DNA of 64,000 bases, taken from assembly GCA_030770425.1 (NCBI GenBank), contig JASJFT010000097.1, forward strand, positions 105,053 to 169,052. Reading direction: 5' to 3'. Both the position numbers and the translations under genes were made by a program. Position 1 is the first letter of the stretch; each line of letters starts with the position of its first letter. The stretch comes from Darksidea phi. Lineage: Eukaryota > Ascomycota > Dothideomycetes > Pleosporales > Lentitheciaceae. Under the pieces are notes generated by a model. That model was not told where the DNA came from, made no database searches, and saw only the letters and a list, made by a program, of their open reading frames with translations. This document shows positions 35,367 through 46,590 of this stretch, one piece after another.

Positions 35367-36360
35367 CAGAGGTAGATCTCGAACTCTCTACCTCCACCCG
35401 CACCATATCGCATTTTGAGACTCTATCCGCGGGACCTTGAGACCTTGGACGGGAGGGGAGGGGCCCGCGAGCGCTACACAGTCCCTTCCTATTTCGGTTA
35501 TTGAAAACAGGAAAGCGTCCGAGGAAGAATCATGTAAAGAACATTCTAACTTTTGTACTTTATACGACAAGATATAAGAGCTCCAAGGTAACCGCATTGA
35601 TGGTCGAGAAGGGGAGAAGGAGCCAGAGGAAGCATCGGCGGTAGAACTTCTCCAAACCTCGAGACACATCGTAAATCTTTGTCTTTGCTTTTGTAAACGA
35701 GGCTGGGGAAGAAGAGAAGCTGAAGCAGGACGTCGAAAATCCTATCTGGGTTAAAATTGAAACATGACGTTGGGATTCCGTTTTTTTTTTTTTTTTTTTT
35801 TTAGTACAGCGACGCACATTGAAAAGAGGCCAGGAGGCACATTAGTTATAACATTAATTTTTCTCCCCTTTCCCCACCGCACCATGTAGTCGAAGAAGCC
35901 ATCTTTTCATTGCCCATCGCTCATCGACAAGGAAGCAGCATGGCTAAAGCAACCCCGCATCAGATATAGAAAGTCGAACTCCCTACATCTCCACAAGCTA
36001 TAAACCGTTCCACCAGGTATTTCCTGTCGTTGAAAAGGGCAATTAGAGGGAGAAAGCCGGTGCTATAGGTCTGCCAGAGGTGGATTTTGAACTCTCTTCC
36101 CCACTCCGCTTCTCCGCCATATAAGGGTTTCTTTGATCATTTTCGTCCATCCCATCGGTAGAGAGGCAAGAGTTCCAATGTCCGTATCACCTAGGAGCAT
36201 TCATTTTCGGACGAGTCCCTGATCCCCATGAAGGCATCCACACAGTCTTTTAGCTCTCGATCAAAGAGGTTTCTCCACACCCCTCCATTCGACTAATCTT
36301 TTTTCCTTTCTAGTCGAGGATGTCCGAAGCATTCGGTATCAGTATTGGTTATTGAAACAG
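35367..36360 (+). repeat. Degenerate local repeat blocks
   Basis: A block close to CAGAGGTRGAT..CGAACTCT recurs at 35367-35392, 35961-35985 and 36075-36100. A second block close to GGTTATTGAAAACAG recurs at about 35496 and 36347, with a weaker form (TGTCGTTGAAAAGG) at about 36022. The order block 1 then block 2 is kept, suggesting two or three decayed copies of a longer unit. The copies are too diverged to say of what. Confidence 0.35.
35781..35802 (+). repeat. Poly-T tract
   Basis: Twenty-two consecutive T. It could mark the oligo-A end of a retroposed element on the minus strand, but no target duplication was recognised. Confidence 0.8.
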
Positions 36361-36649
36361 TGGTGATGGGTTGGGTAAATGAACGCATTACTAGAGCAAC
36401 AAAACTGAAGTACAACAGGATCTCCATTGCAGTGTATCCGGATGGAAATTATGTAATACATAAGACCTACCCAAGGCCTTCCACCCTATGCCCGTACGCC
36501 GGCCGAATGACCATGCTGAAAAAATGCATGACATTAAAGGAAATAGAAAGCTAGCTTTTCGAAAAGGGGAAAATCCGAGAGGGTATACATAGACGGGAAA
36601 AGATCCAAGCTTCGTAAGGATGGAGCGCTTAGGTTTGAGGGTGGCCGGG

Positions 36650-38365
36650 TTATTGCGAACCAACGCCACTCTCCCTCTTCCGCCTTCTCCGCTTCCGCGC
36701 ATTGTCCCTTAAAAACTCCGGGGTAACGAAGTCATCCGGCAACTCAAACGGATTCTGCTCAAGCTCCGGTATCGGCTGACCAAACGCCGTAGCATTACGT
36801 CCGTGCCTCTGCTTTCCCAGCGCTGCTTGTCGTAGATGCGGTCTACTATAGAATGAAGTGAAGGGCGCTGTCGGTGCGGGAGGTATGGGGGGGAGGAGGA
36901 AACCGTGGGGTCGTGGAGGTCGACGGGGTTTGGGCGTTTCTGGCTCCCTGGGAGACGCATCTAACGGACGGTGTTTGGGTATTGACTTTCGAGGTTCAGG
37001 TTCTGGGAATTGTTAGCTGTTGTCCGAGAAGTATAAAAAGAGGCGGGTTTAGGGAGGCCTCAGTTCGTGCAGGCTCCTGTGGTTGCCCAGACCTCCAGAT
37101 TGACTTGAACATGCCACCACAAGGCCTTTTAACGACCAATGACAGCGAGTCGACCACCGGGTGCATCCTGTCGCACGTACCTGACTCAGAATCCTCGTCG
37201 TCATCGTCATCCCTCGCTGCCTGCGCCGCCTCCTTCTCCGCCCTCAACTTCTTCTCCTGCTCCTTCCACATTCGAAACTTATCAACCAGGGCCTGCACCT
37301 CCTTGACGAAGTAATCCCTCTTCGGCTCCCAGCTTTTCCTCTCCCCGTCGGTAACACCTGTTATACCCATGACCTTGAGCCAATCCGGTCCCTGCAGGCC
37401 ATCGAGCAGCCGCTCAAGTTGCGCCTTCTCGTGCATGGCGCGATCCTTCTCGATGTTGCGGAGTTGCTTCTCTTTCCGCTCTGCTCGCCGATGTTGTGCA
37501 AAGTACACGGTATCGGCGAGGGGGTCTTCGTGGCCGGCATTGCGCAGGTGTCTGGCTATGTTGGTGTAGTCGAGGGCAGGGAAGAGGGTGGAGGAGCGGG
37601 AGGGCGGTATTGAGGGGCTGGAGGGTTTGCGTGGCCGGCTTGGGCTCGCCGACTTGCGAGAAGCTGCGGGAGTGGGAGGATGGAGAGGTTTGGTGGGTTT
37701 GAGCGGCTCGTCTACGAGGTATACGGGCGTGTCAAGGCCGAGGAGCTCTGTTCACACGTTAGGCAAGCTCCAAGATAGCTCGCAGACGACATACCGGGCG
37801 GCTTCGGCACACCCGCCATGATATCATCGTAGTTTGCAAAGTAGGTAGCAAGGTCGCTCTTCAACCGCGACCCGCCATCCTGACTCCTCAAGCTCCTCTT
37901 GTCCTGGCTGCCTGCCGGTGTCTGCGCGGGCACGCCGAGGGTAGGTCCTGTGCCGTTTGGGTTGGGCGTCGACCGGGCAGAAGACACGTCGTCGGCGGCA
38001 ATGCCCAGTTCCTTGGACACGCCGTTTGTGATGCGGAGAAGCTCGCCATGGGGCTGTGTAACCGTCACCTTGGTTGGGGGCCTTGGGTCTGTCGCGATCT
38101 CGGAGGCTGGTCGCTTGCGGGAGCTGGTGCGCGCGGGCGGAGGTGCCTTCACGGGCGCCTGGCGATTTGTTGTCGCGTTGGGCATGCCATTGTCCAGCGA
38201 GAGCGTGGCTCGCGACCTTGGGCGCGTGGAGGCGGCTGGCTGAGGTTGCTGCTGGGCGCTCACGAGCTCGTCGCCGGCTGGTGGCTGCGGGGATCGTGAT
38301 TTGTTGTGTCTCGAAGTGCGCCGCTCAGTCGCTGGCCGGATGAGTTGGGCCATTGCTTTGAGCAT
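36650..38365 (-). CDS. SAS4-domain chromatin protein
   Basis: Exons 38365-37795, 37747-37181 and 37002-36650 give 496 residues. The first 190 residues are basic and disordered (RRTSRHNKSRSPQPP, RKRPASEI). SDLATYFANYDDIMAGVPKPP lies before intron 1. Exon 2 carries the SAS4-type region at about residues 250-350: RRAERKEKQLRNIEKDRAMHE, LERLLDGLQGPDWLKVMGITG, and a coiled coil (VDKFRMWKEQEKKLRAEKE) ending in a run of Asp. The third exon has PPIPPAPTAPF and a closing KRRRRKRESG. SAS4 is a subunit of the SAS histone acetyltransferase complex; in filamentous fungi the domain may serve a related acetyltransferase complex. An in-frame ATG at 38353 is an equally possible start. Confidence 0.85.
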
Positions 38366-39123
38366 CGCGAAGGCTCATTTCTCAGATACTGCGCTTGACG
38401 ATGGTCATCGCGCGTCGTTGAGCGAAGTTGCGACTGATTAGGGGGGTTGGTCAAAGTCTCGTTTGGGGTGCTCTCCCTCTTCAACAGGCGAAAGGTATGT
38501 ATGCAGGCACGGCGGGCAGCTAAGGCTCGATTGAACCATGTAAAACAGCTCTGAGCTTTCCTTCGATAATTATGGCTGCGTGAAGGATATGCAGCGAATA
38601 GCAACTGTGAAATTTGGCTGCTTTTTGCAAATAGTATGACGCCACAGCATAGCCAGCCAATCCCGGTCCACGGCGACGAGAAGGCCGCCCGGTGTACCTG
38701 AGAATCATATCTGATGTCTGCAGCGCACATATAGCCCTCCTGAAATTCTACGTGGCGTGCATGCCTTCGCTGTGCATCTCTCGTCGAGCATGTAGGTTCT
38801 TCTTCTTCACGAAGAAAGGCTTGCACATGGATTTGCTGGCTCGGTTGAGGTGGCTTTGAAGTAGCTGGGACCGACCGTCCACCACACATGCGAGAAGTCC
38901 CAGAGGTCTACCGTGCCCTCGAGGTTGGTTGGCGCCCGGTCCGCGAGGAAGGATGCTGCCCTGGCTCTGGTGGTGGTGGTGGTGGTACCGCAGATCGCAA
39001 AGACACCGCCAAGGCAGCCTACCCATGGCCGAAGCGCTGCATGTTCATACAAGCCGACGGCGAAACGCCCTATATACATGCAAGGGAGAAAAGGTCATGA
39101 GAAACATACAGCACAGAAGAGTG

Positions 39124-39919
39124 TCATGAGAACAAAAAGTCCTTGAGCACGGGCGAGCCCGCAAACTCCGGGTTGAGCAAGACGCAACTAAAAATAGTGA
39201 GTCGATATAGGCCATGTTCGCTAGCGCAACAGATTGCGGGGGACCATGGACCTACTTCAAAAAGTACGACAGGCCCACTCTGCGTCTCTCCAGGAAGCGC
39301 GGGCGAAAGCGAGCTACTCGAAAATCAATATCTGAACGCGGTCGAAACGGGCAAGTGGGCGGAGGCGTCCATGGATGGGGCCTGACTTACAGACGACCGA
39401 CTTTGGTGGCAACGGTGGCAGGGAGCCGGCGGCGTGGGGAAATGTTCGGACGAGCTTCTTCCGCAGGTCCTCGAATTCCGAATATCTGCATCGCGTGAGA
39501 AGAGGAGCGTCTCGTGTCTGCCGTCGCAGAGCATACCTCTTGATGATCTTCATGGGCCCTCCCTGAGCCGCGTCAGCGATGCATGCCGGCGGCGGCTCTG
39601 GTCAACTCACATCCAGAGTCTCGACGGTGCAGTTCCAGACGACGTAGGCTCCCAGCGCGGGCGCGGATCCGCTGATAATCACGTAATCGTCAATGGTTAC
39701 ATGCCTGGCCCAGAGCGCCCTGCACTGCTCCGAGCCCTCGTCGGTGTGGTCCTCGAGGCGGATGGGCAGCGGAGCACCGTTTTCCGAGTGGCAGCTCAGA
39801 CGGCTGCCGCGGCTCTCGTGCGTCTGCCAGTATGGAGGGACAATAGAACTGCGCTCTGGGCGAAGGGCGGCCGGCTTGCCCCCATCGTGGGACGGCGAGG
39901 GCGAGACTCCTCCATCCAT
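39124..39919 (-). CDS. YPT35-like PX domain protein
   Basis: Five exons fit in phase: 39919-39611, 39562-39537, 39485-39391, 39313-39256 and 39187-39124, giving 183 residues. A Ser/Pro-rich N-terminus of about 65 residues is followed by the phox-homology domain. It contains WARHVTIDDYVIISG, then KIIKRYSEFEDLRKKL (the Arg and Tyr that bind phosphoinositide, made across intron 2), the PPLPPKS loop, RFRPRFLERRRVGLSYFL, and the end VLLNPEFAGSPVLKDFLF. PX proteins of this size and ending are like yeast Ypt35, an endosomal PI3P-binding protein that recruits Vps13. Exon 2 is 26 bases. The start at 39919 is fixed by a TAG immediately upstream in frame. Confidence 0.88.
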
Positions 39920-40766
39920 CTAGCGGGCGGGGCGGCAAAGCGTCGTCTATCGACAGGAGCGGGGGATGGAGATGTTTAGTGTCGTCGTGGTGGTGGTGGA
40001 GGTGAAAGGATGACCTCGCTAATTAACCAGTAGGTGCTGTATAGCACCTCGCAAAGAGGGCGCCCATCACATCGGCCGCATCCATCGAGGCCGGCAAACG
40101 AGAGCCCCAACAGGGCAGATGAGTGGCTACGGGGCCGAGACGGCGCGTCTGGCCCGTGTCCAAACCCTGCATGCATTTTTGGGTCCTTGACGCCGAGCGA
40201 GTGCAACCCACCACCGGCCGTCCTGTCTCTCCACGTCCGCTGACGACGCCTGCAGCACACCACCAGCCGAACATTCGGCATGAGCCGGAACCGCCAATCG
40301 AGTCCCCTCCCGGAACACGGCACGTCGCAAGCAGCAAAAGTGGCAGGCCACGGAGGCTGGGGCAATCTGGACGCTGGGCGCCGGCCCCCCAGCTAGCAGC
40401 ATCTGAGGGCCCATGCGTGCACGGGTAGGTGCGCCTCCTTCTTTATCAACCCTCTCCGCCGCCGGACTCTTCCTCCCTTACGCCCACACTCGCTCTGGGA
40501 GAGACAAGCCGCCGTGAGACGTCCCTTCTTCCTCGAATATCCATTCAATTGCTTCTTCTGTCGCTATCTGTACGCTCTTGTAATACTCGCCGTCCCGTCT
40601 TCTCCCCGTCGGAACCGTAAGTGCATTCCTGCCCTCCCCGGCAACCCCAGCCCATGTCCGACTTGCTCTTTGGAAAGCCACGGCGCTGATTCTTCTTTAA
40701 AAGGCTCCCCGCCACGCCCTCGCTCTACTCCAGCATCACCCCCAGTCCCCCCTAATATCAACCAAG
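39920..40766. other. Intergenic region
   Basis: GC-rich interval with long overlapping frames on both strands and no domain. It separates the divergent PX and DUF7707 genes; pyrimidine-rich DNA at 40435-40620 is a probable promoter zone. Confidence 0.4.
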
Positions 40767-41536
40767 ATGCGTTCCTTCGCCGCCCTCAGCCTGCTCGCCC
40801 TAGCTGCCATGTCCGCCGCCCAAGACGACTACAATATCGATATTGACAAGGTCGCGCAAAGCACAAGAGGTGAGCCGTCAACCGCCCTTATATCGCCTCA
40901 CAGGTCTAACGGAATTCAGAATACTGGTGCACACAGCAGAAGTCGCAATGCCCGCTCATTTGCCTTCAGCAACCAGGCGTTAAGTCCCGGAACACCGTCT
41001 CCAATGAATGCGATCCGGTACGATTCCCAACCCCAACCTGTTCCTTGACATCGGCTGGCTGCCCAATCCCCCCATGGCAGCTGGCTCGGCCCAGGAACAG
41101 CACTCCGTTTTCCTTCATGCCTTGAATGCATACTAACATTGGCTCACAGGAGACACTCGTGTATTCCTGCGTCTGCGACGACAACAGCTCCCCCAACATC
41201 ACCAAGTACACCCAGACGATGCCCTACTTCAAGTGCACGGAATGGGGCACCCAATGCGAACAAGCGTGTAATGGAGACAGCACATGCCAATCAAAATGCC
41301 GATCCGACCACACCTGCGGGGGCGAGGACCTTGCCAACGCAACGGCCTCCAAGAGCCCCTCTACGTCGGCCGGCCCCTCGCAGACCCAATCCGATGCATC
41401 AGCAACCAATACGGGCCTTCTTGGCGAAGGCGACAACAACTCGCCTGGTAGTGGTGGAGCCATGGCTATTGGTGCTAGCTATGGCACTATGGCTTTCACA
41501 TTCGCGGGTGTCTTCGTCGCCTTCGCTTTCTTGTAA
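40767..41536 (+). CDS. DUF7707-type cysteine-rich surface protein, probable GPI anchor
   Basis: Exons 40767-40869, 40920-41017 and 41150-41536 give 195 residues. There is a signal peptide (MRSFAALSLLALAAMSAAQ), then EYWCTQQKSQCPLIC, SNECDPETLVYSCVC, PYFKCTEWGTQCEQAC and CQSKCRSDHTCG. This gives an even, regularly spaced set of cysteines as in the fungal DUF7707 family. A Ser/Thr/Asn linker leads to a hydrophobic C-terminus (YGTMAFTFAGVFVAFAFL) preceded by GSGGAMAIGAS, which suits a GPI-anchor signal. It is therefore expected at the plasma membrane or cell wall. Function unknown. Confidence 0.87.
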
Positions 41537-42616
41537 AGTAGAGAGGCTATCATTTGCATAGCACCCCGCCATGCGATGTACCAACGCTTTATGAGCGGAC
41601 CACCTATAGCGCGTCTTCCTTCGATCTCGGCGTTCAGCTTTTCGCCTTTCTCTACCTTTTCCCTGTTAATGCATAGCGAAGCGTGCGGCACGCCCGTGAC
41701 TTTCCAGTCTTTTCTACCTTTCTGGCGCATAATGCCAATGCGAGGGTTCGACCTGTCCTTGTCAAAAGGCATGCGTCTTCGCTCACATAGGACATTTCCG
41801 AGTAGTTGTTTTGGTGGGGAAGACATGTTTCCATCTCTACACATGGACATTTAATGGCGCATACGCGCAGGTCATCTGGACAACATTTATTTTAAGTCGA
41901 GGCAAAAGCATCGGGGCGGCCAGCACGTCGTCTTGCACTAGGTAGTAATGGTTGTAATGAAGTGGTACGAGGCTATTGTGCTCTCGAAACTCGATCGAGC
42001 GTTACGTTTGCCATTCGTAACGCTTACGCTCACATGCCCCTCGTAGCCTATTCACTTCATGGCCCTGATTTTAACCCGCCTGTGCATGGCCTACAACACG
42101 ATCCAGCACTGATCGCTAGCTCGACTTTGCTCTCGACCTTGTATATGATCTAGCACTCTGTTCACATCACTAGCGCGTCTGGACTACCGAAGACTCACTC
42201 TGCGTGCGACATGGAGTCACAACGGGTAATTCGGATAGGATCTCGTCTCAGCGTTACTGAGACCGTGTATTACGTACATTCCTCCCTTGCCCGTGCTGTT
42301 TCCCGCGGGTATCACAATAGTCTGCTGTTGGTATCACGGTAAACTGGTGGCACTGCAACATCGGGGTACGTGCGTGTATCTTTGGGAGCGAAGTTTCTGT
42401 CGTGTACTATATGGTAACAGAGGCATCTTAAGTGCAGATATGTTGCGGGTACGAAATATTCTAATAAGACTTGACGTTATATGAATAATTTTGACTGTTA
42501 GATATCCTCTGAGGTAAACGAATAATCGAACATCCCCTCACCACTCCTCGGCAATCCCACCTAATCGAGTTCTAGTCCTCCCCCTACTTCCCTCATCCTC
42601 TACATTCCGCGCTTCT
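41537..42616. other. Intergenic region
   Basis: No gene supported; the minus-strand and plus-strand frames at 41576-41854 mirror each other and carry no domain. Confidence 0.45.
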
Positions 42617-44366
42617 TCATACACTATCAACAAAATCATTCGCCTCAATACCATCGATCAGTTGAACATCCAGCGGCTCAGCACTCGCATTCCCTCCCCA
42701 TCCCAAACTCCCTTCACCATCGATATAAAACGACGATAGTGCATCCCCCAGACTACTCGTCATCCTCCTCAATCCTAGCCTCTCACGCTCGGACGTATCG
42801 TCAGATACAGTCGTCGCTGTTCGCTGCGACCAGCGGGATGACTCGACGGGGTCGGGCATGGGGGGGAGTCGGGTAGCTGTAATCGGCGGTGCTGCGAATT
42901 GTGGTGATGGCAGAGGGAGGAAGGTGTTTGGGTCGGTGGTGCCTCTGTTGAGTGGGTTGATGGTGGTAGAATGCAAGGTCGCGGTAGAGAAGGTAGTGCT
43001 TGGGTTAGTAAACTCAGGTTTTGGGACGCCTGACAAGCTTTCGTTCGAAGACACTTCAGCGAGCGGAAGGACTCCCAGCTCGTCGATAGAGCGGAGGCGT
43101 AGGGCAGCTTCTTTACCGAAAGGGCGGGTATTGGTCGAGAACTTCCTCGTCCAAAAGATGGATTGCGCTTTAGAGACTCTACGGTTGAGCCCTCGAGCTA
43201 TGAAGTTGCGCGTCACTTGTGGCGGATTGTATATAGTTCCTCTCGCCGAGCGCTGCGTCCTCCGCCCGATAGCCCTCCTCGCCTTGCGAAAGGTAGGCAT
43301 TTGGAGCAGCTGAACGGAGCTCTGGTGGGAATGGCTGTGGTTCCAGGTCGGCGGTGGACTATATCCGCTCAAGCCATGCCAACGCAGATGATCTGAATCT
43401 ATCCCGGCTCCAACGTTCGTCTCAAGTGTAGGTGTGGGGGCACGATCGATGAGCCCTTCTCGCGAATTTGTGCGCGTTAGTCCTCTAGCGTAGATGCTTT
43501 GTGGTAGTACGGTGCATGGGCGGTCGTGGTATGTTTGTCCTTGGTAGAAGGTGCTAGGACCGTCGAAAGCCTCCAAGTTGTCACGGCTCATGTTTTGGAA
43601 GCGCAACGAGCCATCCTATCCAAATTGACGTTACGGTTAGCACATGGTCAGAGCTAGGAGGTGTATCAATTATTGAAAGCATTCAAGCGGCTTGAGTGTG
43701 GTGACATGAGAGTAAGGTCGGGGTGGAGAGGGGTGGCTTACTGCGCGCAAGTTAGCAGAGACTATAATATTCGTAATGCCTAGACCTACCCATTGCGAGC
43801 GGCTCGAGGCTTGAATTAAAGTATTGCACATCATGTTGCTGATGTGGGTTGGCATGGCTAACCCCGGCGTAGACATCCCACGGATATGAAGTGGTTGCCA
43901 CAAAGCTCTCCTGTACGCCAGAATCCTTGCGCTTACGAGTAAAAATTTCCCTGATCCTTGCAAGCGAAGACAGTCTTCGTTCAGGCTCAATCGGTGGGTC
44001 AGAAGCGTCGTAAGGCCTCAGATCTTGGGTCAGAAGCTCTTCGAATTGTTGTTCTTGCTCAAAGCGGGTATCACCATGTCCCGGCACTCTGTCATATCTA
44101 GAACCTCTGCGTAAAGCTTTGGGAAAGGTAAACAAGGATAAGAAGCCCGAAGACTTCCGATGCCGTGGGGTTCTCAACGGCTGGTCGCCCTCATCGCTGC
44201 TTGTTGATGTCGAATCTTGTCCAAAGAACCGGGAAACACGTCTTCTTTTGGTAGGCCTGGTCTCCGAAGTCTTTTCGGTGGGGGGAAATGAGGAGCTACG
44301 TCGACTCGGTAAACCGTTGTACACCCGATAAGGGCCCCAGCTGTCTATGCCATAAGGAGTCGCCAT
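42617..44366 (-). CDS. Basic, Ser-rich hypothetical protein
   Basis: Exon 1 (44366-43790) encodes 192 residues with KRRRVSRFFG, RHRKSSGFLSLFTFPKALRRG and LARIREIFTRKRKDSG. A large 3' exon from about 43615 to 42617 encodes more than 330 residues, including RKARRAIGRRTQRSARGTIYNPP, NFIARGLNRRVSKAQSIFWTRKF and an acidic end (DGIEANDFVDSV). Between them one small exon (about 43742-43705, VSHPSPPRPYSH) would keep the phase, but its donor GTCACC is weak, so this part is uncertain. There is no signal peptide or membrane span. I do not recognise the family. The repeated basic patches suggest a nuclear or nucleic-acid-associated protein. Confidence 0.65.
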
Positions 44367-45186
44367 GGAGAAGGACCACGCCGAGCACCGGGCGAAGTGA
44401 AAAGACTTGGATAATTTAAGACCGATAGAAGGGATTTACGGAACACGAATCGTGGGACCAAGAATCAAGGTGGTACCATACACGAAGATGCACAGATAGA
44501 GAAGAGGTTCCTCAGTTCAAAGGGGCAAGCTTCAGGCAAGGCTAGAGCTTTATGTGCGAAGGCGGGGGCGAACCTGGCCCAACATTCTGCATGAAGACGC
44601 ATTCATCTTTAGACCGATTGTCGGGCACTTGGCTCTACAGCTGTCATTCGCGAATGGAAACTTTTGCGTTGGAGGGTTGGGCGAAGATATCGTCATTGAA
44701 TCAAAAGTAAAGAGCGACTACAGATTTGCTTTTGTTATTATAAGCTTTCGGAGTGGACGCTCGTATCAGGAGTTCCATGGAAGTCGTTGAGTTAAAAGAG
44801 GGGTCGTTGTTTTGTTAGTTAGAGGATGCCCACTTCGTAGCCATGGACCCGGGATTTCATTTCCACACATAGTTGCTCCATATGTAAGCTGTGTAGATGT
44901 GATTTAATTGGGCAATAATGGACGAGGACATGGTACCGGACGAGTTCTTGACGAGATTTGCCGTAGAAGCTTTGAACACCTACAACACGATGATCGTAAC
45001 TGTTTATGAACCACTCACTATTAGAAATTGCAGTGAGCGAAACAAGCTTGAACCAGTCGCCATCGACAGTGCTGAATTTCTCTGGTGCAACGCCGTTCGG
45101 GTGTTTTGCAAGGTACACTTATGCGGGTCTAGGATGGTTGACACCTAACTGGTGAAGACGTTAGCATTTCACAGACCCGCGAGTCT
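44367..45186. other. Intergenic region
   Basis: No supported gene; a minus frame at 44819-45118 lacks features. Confidence 0.4.
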
Positions 45187-45645
45187 TCAGGTGCTAAAGA
45201 ATGTTCCATAGCCCACTTTTTCGGCAGTTCCGTCGTCCCGTATACCCTGATTAACCCTGGATCCAACTTCGGTTTCTGCATTGACGTCGGCGGGTTCAGT
45301 TTCCTTCGTTGAATCAAAAGCAAGCCGTCCGCAGTTAAAGCTCATGCTGTAGAGGTCCGCTTGAGGCACCATCCTGGCGTAAAGAACACTATCAATATTG
45401 TCGAGCCCTCCAGCTACATCAATAGATATAGTGAGCTTGGATGGACAATCTAATAGGCAAGTGTGGGTCTCTGCCTACCGTACAAAATGCCACTCCCTAG
45501 ATTTTGTTCCATTGACATAGAGCCACGGCCAGTAGTATGAACATTGCTAGTCGGAGGCGAAACAGAGCTTCTAAACAAAGGTGATATCGTACAGTGTGTC
45601 TGGACCGTAGAGACGCAGAAGAATATATAGAATGGTAGACTTCAT
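45187..45645 (-). pseudogene. Possible broken small Cys-containing protein gene
   Basis: From ATG 45645 to TGA 45187 the minus strand is one frame of 153 codons interrupted only by three TAG codons, at 45571-45573, 45547-45549 and 45475-45477. Replacing each by the CAG from which a C-to-T change would come leaves a coherent protein. It would have five cysteines, an NGT glycosylation site and a well-formed second half (KLTISIDVAGGLDNIDSVLY, FNCGRLAFDS). A different frame at 45541 begins with MFILLAVALCQ, which resembles a signal peptide, so an intron-bearing secreted protein is the alternative. No family recognised. Confidence 0.3.
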
Positions 45646-46590
45646 CTTGAAAGAATGGCAAATCTTGATGACTGTATGGTAACGAGAGCTTCTGGCCCAC
45701 CTCATACAAGATCGGTCTAAGGTGCATACTTGTAGAACCATATACTCCAAAGCAATCGGTGTAGACCGCTCGGACTTAGTTCTCGCCTGAGACTCTCGCA
45801 CGTAAAGCATATACGTTGCGTGTTCCAAAGTACATTCAGGGTTATTTTTTTGCCCCCGTGTAGAGGACTCCTTTAGGCGTGATATAAGGCCATCACAAGA
45901 CTAGCACTCTCCTATACCTTTCGCGCATATAAAGGCGGAATCTTTTAACCGTAGGTCGGATCGCAGACGTAAATAAGGCATCAATCATGCGCTTATTTTG
46001 GTCGATATCCGAATGGGGGGCTTTCTTTAGCCACATATCAAATCCCACGCGCAAGGTTGGTTTTGCGTAGCCCTAGAATAACCGTCTGGGACAACGTACG
46101 ACTTTGGCACTGAGAGGTATTCGCCTCTGGACCTTAGCAAGAGGGCAAAAGATGAACGAGGGATAGAAAATTTGGGAGACGAAAATTACCATATGGGTTG
46201 ATACTCTGCCGGCAGCATTGTAATCAGTAGCCGCCTCCACAGGTTTGGTTTGTGGTGATCGTTGTGGTTTCACCAGTACTAATTCTTCATCTGGTAACTT
46301 CTACTCCTTCGATTGTTCCCCATCATCCTTCAACCTATCTATGTTTGGTCCAGTTAAGGTGTAATGTTCAGTGAAGAAGTCTAACCATGAATCATAGTGA
46401 TACCTTTTGAAGGCGCTTGGGCCAATGGAGCTATCTGAACATAGCTAGCGGCACAAGTGTTAGGGCTACATCAACATCACAAACTCGACATCTGGTGCTG
46501 CGGATCTCTCCGCAGCCCTAGCGCACTTTCTTCGCTTTGTGACGTTGCTAATCCACTTACTCTAATGACACACATCTTTTCGGGCTTGTG
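45646..46590. other. Intergenic region
   Basis: No gene supported. Contains the promoter of COQ6 near its right end. Confidence 0.4.

Larger units (their letters stand above)
34696..36649. other. Intergenic region with degenerate repeats
   Basis: About 2 kb without a gene. It contains a 22-T tract at 35781-35802 and several imperfect repeat blocks listed separately. Short frames here are not convincing. Confidence 0.45.

Noticed and set aside
38260..38889. Minus-strand frame of 209 codons upstream of the SAS4 gene
   Set aside because: It overlaps the true first exon in another frame and has no features.
38970..38990. GTG trinucleotide run, another near 39990
   Set aside because: Short microsatellites, common in fungal intergenic DNA; nothing depends on them.
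40023..40428. GC-rich overlapping frames before the DUF7707 gene
   Set aside because: Frames are open on both strands as expected for GC-rich promoter DNA; no domain is recognisable.
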